Source: Edolisoma coerulescens (Eukaryota > Chordata > Aves > Passeriformes > Campephagidae). From it: a stretch of DNA of 64,000 nucleotides. The translations under genes were made by a program, and so were the position numbers. The DNA lies in contig VWZW01006873.1 in NCBI GenBank assembly GCA_013397115.1, positions 1,322 through 65,321 of the forward strand. The letters are read 5' to 3'. Of this stretch, positions 11,971 to 23,094 are shown piece by piece (position 1 is the first letter of the stretch; the number at the start of each line of letters is the position of its first letter). The notes under the pieces were generated by a model that saw only the letters and a program-made list of their open reading frames with translations, made no database searches and had not been told where the DNA came from.

Positions 11971-14328
11971 GTTCTAATAGGGCCTAGGCTGTATTTAGAA
12001 ATAGTCATACATGTTTTATATAGGAATAAATGTTCAGCCAAATTTGTTTACCGTCTTATTTTCAAATATCAGTCTTCATAATAGCTGCCTATGCTAAAGC
12101 ACACTGTTCAGGTAAAGAAAAGGACTTTTCCTCTCCGTCTCTTGTCAATTCTGGGAAAATACAGAAGCAAAACACATTTCCTTCTGGAAACTTTTTTGCT
12201 AATCTTCTCTAATTCACTAGAGTTTACACAGAGCTAACCGTAGCAGAGTTCGGTGGGATTTACTGTAGCTTTAATGAATTAGAGATGGATCAAAAAGCTC
12301 CTCTGATCTGTTAGATAGTCTACTGACTACTGATTTATAAAGGTTTTCATTACCTCTCAATTAATCTGCTAAGTTGCTATCCATTTCAAGCAGAATCCAG
12401 GTGGATTTCAGTCCATAACAAAGCTATTCTGAACACACCAAAGCATTCAAATACTATATTAACTCTTGCCAGAAAGAGAAATTAAATCTAAAGTGAGTCT
12501 TCCCAGCCCAACACCAACAACGGATTGAATTAGTGAAAATCCCACACCAGTACTTTGTAGAAATGAAAGATTTTAGGGGTTTTGTTTTGGTTAGGGAGTT
12601 TAGAAGAATTTTAAAATTTTCGTACTAATTTCAAATATTTGACTACATCACCAGCTCTCCTGAGTTAGCCATGAGTAGTGCTTCATGAACATATGAATAT
12701 CTGATACATTGAAGATTCCTGAAAAATAAAGTAACTTTGACATGTGCAAAGCCCTTCTTCAAGAGTCCATGTGACTAGTCTGTTTATGTTGCCGGGTGAT
12801 AACCAGAGTGCAATTGTCATGAAAACCAGCAACTCTCTTCTCTGTGAGGTTCATGGAAACCTGTTAACTGTTGATTAGCATTAACATGAAATGCCAAAGG
12901 CAACCGGTGTGTTGTGTTGTGTTAGGAAGCACTTTGTGCAGAAATAAAAATGTGAGCCAAATCCTTGGTCCATTCTGTTTCAGAATTGAGAGCAGTTGAA
13001 TGCTTGGCATATAAGCCAAGGATATTTTAACAGCACGTGTCCATAAAATTGCTTAGCATTTGGTCTCAGGTGTCTCTAAGGCAATTTCATCTGCTTTGCA
13101 GCATTTAGCCACGCATTTAAAAAAAAAGCTAATACTACTAAATTATTATGATTTGGTGGTTAAGTCGGGTTTCTAGTTGTTTGAAAATTATCTTCTCCTA
13201 TGGGAAATAGGAACAGTTGAGACTAGACATATTTTAAGGAAGAATCTTCTGTCATTACTTCTGAATTTCATTATATGCAATATTTGCTAGTGCTGGATCA
13301 TCCCTGTGCTTAGAAACATTTAATATCTCCCTTCATATATTTTTGTATTTGTATCAAGATGGTAAATTATCAGCCTCACAATATAACAGGCATAACAAAA
13401 CCAGAGAAAATTTGTTCTTCTGAGAAGGAGTGGGTAGGGATTAGTATGCATTAATAGCACCTTTTAGAATATGTTTTTCTGATGGATGGTTTCATTATGT
13501 AATCAAGCCTGTGAGCTTGATTAGTGTTATTAAAAGTTCTTGGCTACTCTTCCACCTGCCATAAGGCACAGAAGCATCCTAAAATGGACTCCCCGTTTTC
13601 CTGTTAAAGGTGGTGCATTGACAAATTTCTTTTCTCAGGTGCTTGCAAGATGTACTGGTAGTTCTGGAAAAACATATTTTAAAGTTTTAATAATTAAGTA
13701 AAACAGTGATGACAGAGTTTATCTTTCTGAAGATGTTCACCAAAAAAAGAAGGGTCTCTTATGCCTCTCTAGCACATTGAAAACTGTGCTAAAAATGCTA
13801 TTTAGTAGAGGACTAGGCAAAGTGACACTGTCAACTACTATCCAACAAAGAAATACCAAGACAGAGAATAGAAATGAAAAAGCAGGCCAAGTGGGACAAT
13901 AAGGAAATAGTGACAGTGTGTTCCAGACTTCTCAGTTTGACTGGTAAAGTGGACAAATCAAATGAATACAAGTGCTGAGATTTTCTACTTAGTTCTCGGT
14001 AGAAATCCCTATTACAGAAGAAAACTCAGCTTATTTTGAGCAAGGCTAGGACTTTGTTTGTATTGGCAGAAGGAGAAATGATTATGTGGGTATGACTCAA
14101 ATGAGAGTTGACTACTGTGTCTGCAGTTCTCAATGTCAAAAGAGGACAGTGTCATGTAAGTTCATTTTGATCAAAAAAAGAAACTGTAAAATTGGTGGAT
14201 TTGCCTATTCCCCTGGCTTCATTGGTTCGCAAGGAAAGCAGCATAGGTGATCTGGGAATAATCTTGTTTCAACCAAAATTTTTGCTTCTCTGGGATGGTT
14301 CAGGATTGCACATGACATAGAAACTGGT
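11971..14328. other. Anonymous AT-rich DNA, no gene seen
   Basis: No coding or RNA gene recognised. A (GTGTT)3-like run lies near 12910-12925. A hairpin at 13500-13523 is listed separately. Confidence 0.55.
13500..13523. repeat. Perfect 9-bp inverted repeat, 6-base loop
   Basis: TAATCAAGC at 13500-13508 is followed by CTGTGA and then its exact reverse complement at 13515-13523. The arms contain TAAT/ATTA cores. Stems of this length arise by chance several times in 64 kb, so no function is assigned. Confidence 0.8.
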
Positions 14329-14425
14329 CCTTAGCCTTGCTGTATTTTAATTTCATCATGTGTAAAATCTAAATAATAACTGTTTAAAATGTTCAGAGAT
14401 GAAAGAGGGTGTATAAAGTAAAATA
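14329..14425 (+). mobile_element. MIR-type SINE remnant (sense)
   Basis: The segment follows the 3' part of the remembered MIR consensus. 'cttagccttgctgtattt' stands where MIR has a CTTAACCTCTCTGTGCCTC-like phrase. Then comes 'tttcatcatgtgtaaaat', matching the conserved TTTCCTCATCTGTAAAAT block. It continues with 'aataataact' and a GAGGATTAAATGAG-like end ('gagatgaaagagggtgta'). MIR elements are ancient tRNA-derived SINEs active in early amniotes, so a strongly decayed copy in a bird is expected. A SINE this old is inactive. Confidence 0.6.
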
Positions 14426-16521
14426 CAGGGAAGATATTATACTCATGTTGTTAATGGAAAAGAAACTTGTGTAAAGAAGTGGAGAACTTGATTTTCCTTG
14501 TAAAAATAATGAATTGAGTATGTATTAGCAGAAATCAAAAGAATCTGGGAGTTTTCTTTCATCATTCAGAACTTGCTGGTTACCATCTCCTGTTGATAGC
14601 CCTGCTAAAAGCCTATTCAAAAGATACAGTGATGGAGCAAGTTCACTTTGGCAGCTGAAAACCTCTTTTGAATTTGTGAGTCTGACTTTCTTCACCAAAA
14701 CTGTTGAAGTGAAGGAAAGAAATTGATGCTCATTGTGAATTTTGCCCACTACCTTCTCAGTCTCCTTGATGAATCCTATTATCTGGAAAGCGACCTTTAC
14801 AGTTCATATCTCTTTTGCACCTAATGCAGTTATTCTCCATTCCATTATAATGAAAGTATTACATGGATAACCATCAGGCATTATCTTCCAGAAGAGAACT
14901 AATTTGGGAAAGAAATTAAGTACTTTAACATGAAACCCGTTTTCTTTTTTTTTCTAACCTTGTAGATACTTGAGAGTTAGTGCTTAGTAAGTTCACAGAC
15001 ACAGTAAATACACTGAACTATTTAATACCATAACAGGTATTTTCCATTTCATAATTTATGGACAGCTAAATCAATTTTTGTCTTGAATTACAGTACTTGG
15101 ATGAATAGTTTCTGCTGCTGTCTGAAAATAGACCTATTTGACTTTTTGAGGTATATAACTGCAGGTTATATCCATATACACGTTCTCCTCAGCTCTGTGC
15201 CCCTTGACAAGCCATTTGTGAACATCGTCAAAGAAACTGGGTCCTGCTGTAATTAATTAACTTTATACCCATTTTATTTTCAGATTGCTTTGAAGTAGCT
15301 GTGGAGTACGGTGTTATTTGATCCATAAAGAGCTGTGAGTCAGGTAAAACTTGTGTTGTGCACGTTTGTGCTATTAGAGCTGCTAAGATTGAATTTGACT
15401 TCAGCTGGCTTAGGACAGATGAGTCTATGTCTTTCTTCCCTTATGATTTACTCCTCTGTGATGATAACTAACAATGTCCAGTAATTTCTAGGGAGGGACG
15501 GGCCATTTCCAATTGACATAAATATGCATGATAGTGTGAGTCCTACACAGAATGTGCAATTATGTCGAATCAGATGACATGAAAGCCTCTCATGCAATGA
15601 ACAATATAGATCATACTTCGCTGAATAATCATTTCCCCGTTCTTTTTCTCCTGGAATAGAGCTTGGAAAAAGGCAAAATAAAAGTGTGTCAGATTTCAGC
15701 ATTTAAGAAGAAAGTCTAATCAATTTTTGCCCCCCTTGTGATTTTCCCGTCTTAAGCACTTTTAATTGCTAAAATGGTAGCATTACCCATCCAAAAATTT
15801 GGGGTTTCTCAGAAGGAGATGAAAGAAGTCAAGAAATAAATGTCAATGGGCAATAAGTCAATGTAGACTCTGGTCTTTTTTTCTGTTAACATGGTAAAAT
15901 AGGTAAGGAAACAAAAATAACAATGGCTCAGATTTAATGGAAATAAACTAAATAGTGTAGACAGCCACTCAATAGTAGACAAGGCTGTGCAAGACACTAC
16001 ATGTTTGAAAACTTTTATTTTGCTATTGTTTGTAGAAGGCAGCACCATAATCAAATTGGATATATTGACATGTCTTCATGGAAAAAATGCTGAATTTTGC
16101 CAGGTTTCTGCTTATAATCTTCTTTAGAGAATCACTTTCTTTGTTAATGAAGCATGTTGAATCTTCCAATATGCTGCCCTGTCTAATTTTAAAAGCTGGA
16201 AAAAGGATTCACCAATCCTTCTGTGAGACTTTCAAACTTTTGCTTCCAGTAACAAAACTATACAAGAAAAGAAGCAAAACATCTAGTTGATATTAGTAAA
16301 GTACCTATAAATGGTGTTTTCTGAATTGTAAGACTGTGTAAGTAATTAATGTTTTTGGCATTTTGGCAACCAAACCAAGAATTGAAACAAAATTATTTGG
16401 GTTTGTCTCATCAAAATGTTCTGTTCAAAATGAAAGCAAACACTTCATTTGATGACATTTAGAAAGTAAAAGTAATGAAAGAGTAGTTTTTAAATACTGT
16501 TAGAAAATTCAGGATCATTTC
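14426..16521. other. Anonymous AT-rich DNA, no gene seen
   Basis: Frames here are at most 84 codons and none is recognisable. Nothing repetitive or structured stood out beyond scattered A/T runs. Confidence 0.55.
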
Positions 16522-16650
16522 TTCTGGAAGCCCTGCCTCTAGGGCTCTTAGCCAGGTTGTTGGAGAGCCAAGTTCCTTCTGTCTGAGCAGATTTTAACTC
16601 CCCAAAGGATGCCCTAGCAGTCAGGCCATTGCATAGTCTATGCCAAGGCC
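16522..16650 (-). mobile_element. Ancient tRNA-derived SINE-like repeat (degenerate)
   Basis: On the minus strand the order resembles a known sauropsid repeat. A tRNA A-box-like segment corresponds to plus 16609-16628 (minus 'tggcctgactgctagggc', compare GGCCTAGTGGTTAGAGC). A decayed B-box-like segment follows (minus 'gagttaaaatctg', plus 16588-16600). Then comes a GAACTTGG-CTCTCCAACA-CCTGGCTAAGAGCCCTA body that mirrors the typical 'aacctggatctcccacatcccaggtgagtgcccta' phrase in shortened form. Assignment rests on memory and on the order of motifs; the copy is too old to be active. The overlapping 69-codon minus frame is not a gene. Confidence 0.45.
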
Positions 16651-16927
16651 ACTCTCCATCTCTTGTTGATTTTCTCTCTGGCATAAAAAATAAACCCATG
16701 AGATACCAGCAATCCTCTCTGAAGTGATATTTTTCCCCACTGCAAAAGCAGGAGGAGAAGAGTGACTGAAAGAGATGTTCTCTCAGTTCTAAATTACATC
16801 CTCAGAAGGACTGTCACTTCAGGAAGTGGAGAGAAGAGCTGAGCATTACTCTGGCAGCTCAGGAGGTTTTCAGCACAATAGGAAGCTTGGATCAGGTCAC
16901 CACAGCTCAGTGAAGGCATGAATTTTG

Positions 16928-17031
16928 GTAGTGCCTCACCAGCAAAGATCTAAACTGAACTGAACTGCTGAACTGAACTAAATCTAAACTGAACTAAACT
17001 ACACTGAACTACTCTGTTGATGAGGCACTAC
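16928..17031. repeat. Inverted repeat enclosing a CTGAA-type microsatellite
   Basis: An 11-bp arm, GTAGTGCCTCA at 16928-16938, is matched by its exact reverse complement TGAGGCACTAC at 17021-17031. The 82 bases between contain an imperfect pentamer array, CTGAA/CTAAA, at 16951-17010. The pairing of a perfect inverted repeat with the array may reflect replication slippage. No mobile element ends were recognised. Confidence 0.75.
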
Positions 17032-18728
17032 TGCTTTTTCTTGTTTCCTTAGTCACTTTTTTTTCCTCAGAACAGGTTGATGAACTCATAAAGATAATGT
17101 GTCCAAAATATTTTTTTAGTGCCTGACTCAGCAGAGGAATAAAAAATTATCGTGTTCTACCAGACCAACTTATTAGGGGTCAGAGGAGATCACGTGGTCT
17201 TCTGCAGTGCTTTTGTCTTCTGCTTCCACACATGAATTTTGCAGATTCTCCATATTGTTTCCTTGACTCCAAAACAAGGAATGTGGGACAAAGCAGAGCT
17301 GGGAACGTCAAGTGTTGTCATCTCTGCAGCCTTTTGCTTCATCCTACTGCCTGCCACAGGATATGACTTTTCCCCTCTTGGAATTAAGGTCTATGATGGG
17401 AAGAGAATGACAGTAGTTACCTTCCTTCCATGCCTGCCAGACTTGCATCTCCCCTCTGGTTTGTTGTTACAGTCCCAGATGTTCAAAGTACCAGACAGCA
17501 GGAACTATGCCAGCACCCTGAGAAGCATAAGAAGAAATGGAAAAGATGCTTTATTTTCCTGCTGGGCCAGCAATTTTCAGACACTTCAGGACATGTGTTT
17601 TCGTTTGAGGTAAATTGATCCTTAAGTGTAACTCAGTTACATAATAAAGGATTAAGATTAGCTTTAATTCTCCTCTTAAGTATAGTTAAATTTTGGTAAG
17701 TTCTGGCACATACTTTGCCTTTTGTTCTACTTCATATATAAAATGTGGGAACTGATAAAAAGACAATGTTGACGTGATTGAAAGAAGACCCTGAAAAGTT
17801 CTGTTGTGACTTATTCTTCCTTCCCAAGCAAAGAATGAAAATTTTGTTTGATGGATACTTTCAGTGGAGCATGGACTTTTTTGTTTTCTATGTTGAGTTG
17901 ACTTCCACATCTTCGAGAACCCTGAATAATTCAATGATCCTAAGAATATTTCAACTATTATCTCTCTCCTCTGTATGATAACCCTTTTTTTTTCCATTTT
18001 CATTCACTTTCTTATTCTTCTTTTCTTGCCCTTTTATTCTTCAGAGAAAAAATGATTTTTGCAGTCTTCAGGAAGAAATTCTCTTCCAATCAATACAAAG
18101 TGTGTATGTAGAGTCTCCAGTATTTAGTTAGGAGTCAGCTGTAAAATTCACCTAAGTGCCTACAAGTAGGCTTGGTAAAACTGTTATTTCCTCTGCACTG
18201 CCCCCTGCCTTGTTTTCTCCAAAGCAACCTAATCCACTAAGAACAAAGTGTTTGAAAAATGTATAAAATAGAGGTTGTCCTGTTGCACCGGTTAATTTTC
18301 CCATATTAGTGTATAGTATTGTGGGACCCTGTCAATAATTTCTTATACATTCTCTTGGTTCTGTGTATTCTTTTCTCTTCAAAGCTTTATTTTGTCTTTC
18401 TCCCAAACTTGCACATCTCTTTTGTCTTTCTGCTCCTAGGATTCTTTATGTTTAAGGAAAGAAAACAGGTTGTTTTGCTGTCTATTTCTAATTTGATGGG
18501 CTATGTGAGGTGTTCCAGATTAACTGATTTTAATCTATTTTTTCCATTCAAAAAGCAAGAGCTCGTAGTAGAGTAGTAGCTGAGAAAAAGTTGAGGTATT
18601 GATGTTTTTTTATGAAGTCCAGAAGAGATTGTACAAGCTTAATAAAAATAGGAAAATGTCTTCGTAATAGGAATTAGGCTTTTTACCATGCACAAAAGGA
18701 TATCTGGAGTTATGGCAGGGGCAATCGT

Positions 18729-18792
18729 TGTGTTTGTTTGTGTTTGTTGTTAGGGTTCTTTTGGTTTGTTTTGGTTTGGGTTTTGGTTTTGT
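18729..18792 (+). repeat. T/G-rich low-complexity tract (GTTT/TTGG units)
   Basis: Interrupted GTTTG, TTTTGG and TTGGTT units without a strict period. The opposite strand gives a spurious Lys/Pro/Thr-rich frame (18610-18834). Confidence 0.75.
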
Positions 18793-18852
18793 CCCCAAGG
18801 CACAGCAATTTGTAAAATTATTTAAAAAAAACAAGTAGCAAACTTTCTCACA

Positions 18853-18881
18853 AATACCTGCATTAAGCTACTGCAGGTATT
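18853..18881. repeat. Perfect 10-bp inverted repeat, 9-base loop
   Basis: AATACCTGCA at 18853-18862 and its exact reverse complement TGCAGGTATT at 18872-18881 flank a 9-base spacer. The arms contain the palindromic TGCA core. Function unknown. Confidence 0.8.
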
Positions 18882-20835
18882 GACCTAGAGACTGTGATAT
18901 GAAATTGAAATCTGGTTGAAGAGGTGTTTAATGCAACCTGATATTTTTGAACAGAAAATGATCTGATGCTGTTCTTTTTGTTGTTGATGTAGTTTAATAC
19001 TTACTAGAAAAGCTTTTTCTATTTTTATTCTGGTGAACCTAATGATGAATTTTCCCATTTACAAGAACATAAGGAAGTTTCTTAGATGGAGAGAAGTGTT
19101 CTAACTCTGTTGTACTCAGTACAAGGACACTTGTAGAAACTGAGAAACTGGACCAGTAAATTAATCAGGTTTTCAGAAGAAACAAATATCTAACCCAGAG
19201 CTTGGTCAAAAAACTTCATTTTAAAGGATCTTTACAGTAATAAAACATTCTTAAGGTGGACAAAATGACCCAAAAGAGTTACGAAGCCATCAATTGCACC
19301 TGAAATAAACCCTTGAAAAGCAAATGGTTGGAATGAAATTACCTGATAGGTGAGTTATCTAAATGATCTCTGAATGATTTTTAAATGAGGCCTAAGGCTT
19401 CTACCTAGGAATTAGAATGAAGGATCTGACCTGTTGGGTCATTGGGTTACATGTAACAAATTAGAGGGTGCTTGTACTGAGGAATAATGGTTATTTCTGG
19501 CCATGAGATTGTGTAGATTTTTTTAGAATCAAAACTATTTGAATTCAAGGTACCAAACTTGTCACACGTCAGTGACCACCAAAAATGCAGTACTACAGCA
19601 TTTCAAGTGCAATATATTCAAGGAAAGTTGATGTTGCCCAAGCATATAGCAGCATATGCCAAGGGGAAAAAAGAACATTTGATTTTTGTGTGGAGGAACC
19701 TACAAGGTAAACTAGACAAGATGCAACCGGTAGTATAATACACAGGTAAAATTTGCATTACCTACTTCAAGGTCTGAGATGTAACACATGAAAACTTTTT
19801 CTCATGGCTTTTTTCAAAGTCTAGAGCAAATAGATACTCTAGTTGTCTGAATTTCTGCTGATATTCTAGCAGGGATCAGCTTTAAAATGAAATTAAACAC
19901 ATTTAGGAAGAGAATTCCTTGAATATGTTTAAATTTCTTGAATGGGAAGAAGGTACAAAGACTCTGTATCTTCTTCTGCAATAGGGAGAAAAAGGCTAGA
20001 AGCTTGAAAGCCAGTAAAGTATGAATATAACAAGACACAAAGTAAATATATAAAAGTAGAAAGGCATATTGAAACTTACTAGATAAATCCTTCCTCTCCA
20101 GGTACCTGAGAAATGATATTTTCTGAGGTTTGAAGGTCTGTGATGATGTAGTGTAGTCACAGAATTTCCTATCTGAATTGTCTTGGGGTTTGCTTGCTAA
20201 GAGTAATTTGGAGCTTTGTGTTTTATAAAAAAAAAAAATTCGAACAAATCGTTCTTAGATAGAATGAAGTTTGAGACGAAGCAAAACCTGTTGCAGAGTT
20301 AGTCCACCTCCCCAACAGAATTTATCTGAAAGTGAGTACATCAGCTAGAAAAGGAAATACTGAGGAACAAGATGCTTACCTATTGAGTGACAGATAGGTA
20401 AGACTCAGGATTGATGCCTGATATTTTCTGCTGTTTGATGTCTGTAGCAAGAAAGTGAGTAGTACAGAGTAAGTTTAGTAAGGAGTAGCAAGATAGTCTG
20501 TGGCAAGGGACAGAGTGACACACCTGACCAATTTTTATATATTTTCTCACTTCCAACATCTTATTGCTTTTATTGAAGTGAAATAGCCAGTCCAGGCACT
20601 GAAAGAAGCAAATGGAGACTGAAAAGGAGGCAGGAGCATGGTACAAAGGTATGTCGATGCTTACAATGAAGAAGACTGTTTTCTAAGTAAAACTTTAATG
20701 GAGAACAGAACTGTTTGAAGTCTGCCCTTCTGTTTCTTGGGTCTACCTCATTCTCACTTTGAAGACCTGGTTCTTAACTCAGAAATTCGTAATGTTCTTA
20801 GTCTTTGGGTTGTGCGTGGGGTTTTTTTTCTGCAT

Positions 20836-20897
20836 TTTTGTTTGTTTGTTTGTTTGTTGGATTTGTTTGTTTGTGGGTTTTTTGTTGTTTTGTCTTT
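20836..20897 (+). repeat. (TTTG)n microsatellite, interrupted
   Basis: Six consecutive TTTG units begin near 20837. After a GGA interruption come more TTTG units, followed by T-rich sequence to about 20915. Confidence 0.85.
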
Positions 20898-23028
20898 TTA
20901 AAATTTTTTTTTCTTAGCAAATAACTGTAGATTACTTTAGAAACAGTCAAAATAGCAAAATGGTGTGGTTTAAATTTTTTTTACTAGTGCAACTTGAATT
21001 CAATGTGTCTATAAAATGTTTCATGCTGTGCAAACTGTTTTTAAGGAAAAGGATATAGGAAATCATTGATTCCACTGTAGAAGGCAAAATTATTATTTTT
21101 TTAATACCCTTTCCATCCAAAAGGTTTGGACTCCACTTGGCTGGAGGATCAAAGTAATTGCAGCATGATGGGTAGGGAAAAAGTTAGAAGAACATACGTG
21201 AATGAAAGCAAGCTCTGGAAGTGCTAGTGGGATTTATTCTTGCTAGTATAATAACTAAGACACTTGTACACTTGCAGCTGGACCATGTATTTCTTGTGAA
21301 AATTATTTAATTATTTAAGCATTAATATTCTTAATTTTTTTCTTATTCTATTTCAGTAATTTTGGGCGCTGTATTTCTCAGCTATAAGCAACAAGCAATA
21401 TTGGTTGTAGCCTTATATAACAAGGGAAGAGGCTGGAACTCATAGCTCCTGAATCCCTCTGCCCTGTAGGTTTGTTAAAGCTCTGTACAGACCTTTGCAT
21501 CTTATTGACTCCCATGGGCTAACAGTTTAAACCATGAACTCTTATTATGGGACATGCAGTCAGAAGGATCTGTAATATCCAGGAAAAAGTAATATAATAT
21601 TTTTTTGTTAGAAATAGTTGTCTAAATACCCAGATGATAATTATTTTAGAAAAGTGCAAGCACCAGGACTGCTGTCCTTTTCTGAGTTTTTATTATATGG
21701 AGAAATGGCTAATGAAAATTTGACAGTCTACCTAGCTCAATGGTATTTGGGTGGAACCTTTGCACTCCTGGCATCTCTATCTATATGATGAAAACCAAAG
21801 GTTCACAGAAACTTTGGCAAAACCAGTATGTTAAAATCTACTACAACTAGAAAGAACAAAGCTGAGGGGAAAACCACAACTCTTTTATAATTTGTTATAT
21901 CCTCTGCCTGAGAGCTTGTATTTGTCACTGCATAATTTTATAAACATATGAGAAGTATTAGCTCACTACTACTTCCTGCACTTTGTAGGGCAAAAGTATT
22001 TTAAAAATATATTTAGACTAACAGCATATTCTCTGTAGTGTAATTAAACAAGCATCTTTCTCACTTTAATTAAAAAATTCAGTTCCTTTGTGCCATATAA
22101 CTCTAGTACGGACATCCAAGGTCCAACTGTAGAGGGAGAAATTACTATAAAATGCATGGCAAATAACTGGGTCTTATTGCTCACTAAAAGCTATGGAGAA
22201 GTATGAGATGCTAACTTGAAAAGCTACCTAAACAACTCCGTAAACATTTAAACACTACAGAATTCCTACCCCGAGTCTGCTTCCTGTTTGGAAAATTTAC
22301 AAAGCTTATTCCTTATGTCAGAAAGGGTTTTCAATACCCTTTCACGTGTACTCTTCACAGAACGTCCTCGAAATGCTTCCTGGATATAAAACTCTTAGTA
22401 ATAGGTCTGAAGCAGAAAACTGAGCTGGCCTAGAGAATAATATCATTGATTTGTTTATAACCACTGAAAATCCTGGTTACAAATAGTGGCTTGCTGTCAA
22501 TAGTTGGAGTTGTACTTGCATGAACATTTCCAGCTTGTATATCCATCAATTTACTAGGCTGGTGATCTGGAAGGGAAAGATTCCCTTGTCTGTGTAGAGC
22601 TGGTTTCTGTCCTTTGAAAGATATTTTGGCTATTTGTGTGTGCATGGAAGACATAGGATGAATTAAATATTTGGAGAACCCTAAACCAGCTCTCATTCTC
22701 AGTCACCTACTCTGGCAGTCGGACATAAAATGTTATTTACCCTTTTTTTGAGTTACGCCAGGTGTGACTTCCTCTTTGAAGAGGAGGTTAATGCTGGAGG
22801 AAGAGTCCAAAAAGTCAGCATGAAATTAGGTGTTTGCACGCAAAGCCTAAGACAGCAAAGGAAGGAGGGAGGAAGGACCTAATGAGAGCACCTTTTACTT
22901 CCCAGGTCTGGATTCTCAGCAAACTACAGAAGACTTTAAGGGGCTAGGGGTACAGGCTGAGAAACTCCAAGGACAAAGCTGAGAGAAATATCTATTTAGT
23001 GCCAAGAAGTTTTTAGAATTTTGGATCT

Positions 23029-23094
23029 TTGGCCCAGATCTCCACCTGGTGTTAATTCCACTGAAATCAAAGGAGTTATGCAAGAATCTGAGAC
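23029..23094 (+). repeat. Ancient palindromic amniote repeat (degenerate)
   Basis: The phrase order GGCCCAGATC, CTGGTGT, 'ccactgaaatcaaaggagtt', 'atgcaagaatctgag' matches the 'ggcccagatcctcagctggtgtaaat...attgaagtcaatggagttatgc...gaatctgg' repeat. I know that repeat from reptile and bird sequences. The central near-palindrome (ACTGAAATCAAAGGAGT) is the decayed ATTGAAGTCAATGGAGT unit. The family name is uncertain; it may be a small non-autonomous DNA transposon. Confidence 0.55.

Larger units (their letters stand above)
17032..23028. other. Anonymous AT-rich DNA, no gene seen
   Basis: The longest frame is 124 codons (plus, 17239-17613) in a GC-richer patch at 17160-17600. It has no recognisable domain, so it is not called. 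T/G-rich tracts at 18729-18792 and 20836-20897 and a hairpin at 18853-18881 are listed separately. An 8-bp stem (GAAAGGGT/ACCCTTTC) occurs at 22321-22343. Confidence 0.55.

Noticed and set aside
15459..15560. TGATGATA as a box C of a C/D snoRNA
   Set aside because: No box D (CTGA) at a suitable distance and no terminal stem.
17239..17613. 124-codon plus-strand frame
   Set aside because: No domain or repeat family recognised; an overlapping frame in another phase shows that stop codons are simply sparse here.
20140..20182. TGATGATG...CTGA as a C/D snoRNA
   Set aside because: The distance between boxes is too short and there is no terminal stem or second box pair.
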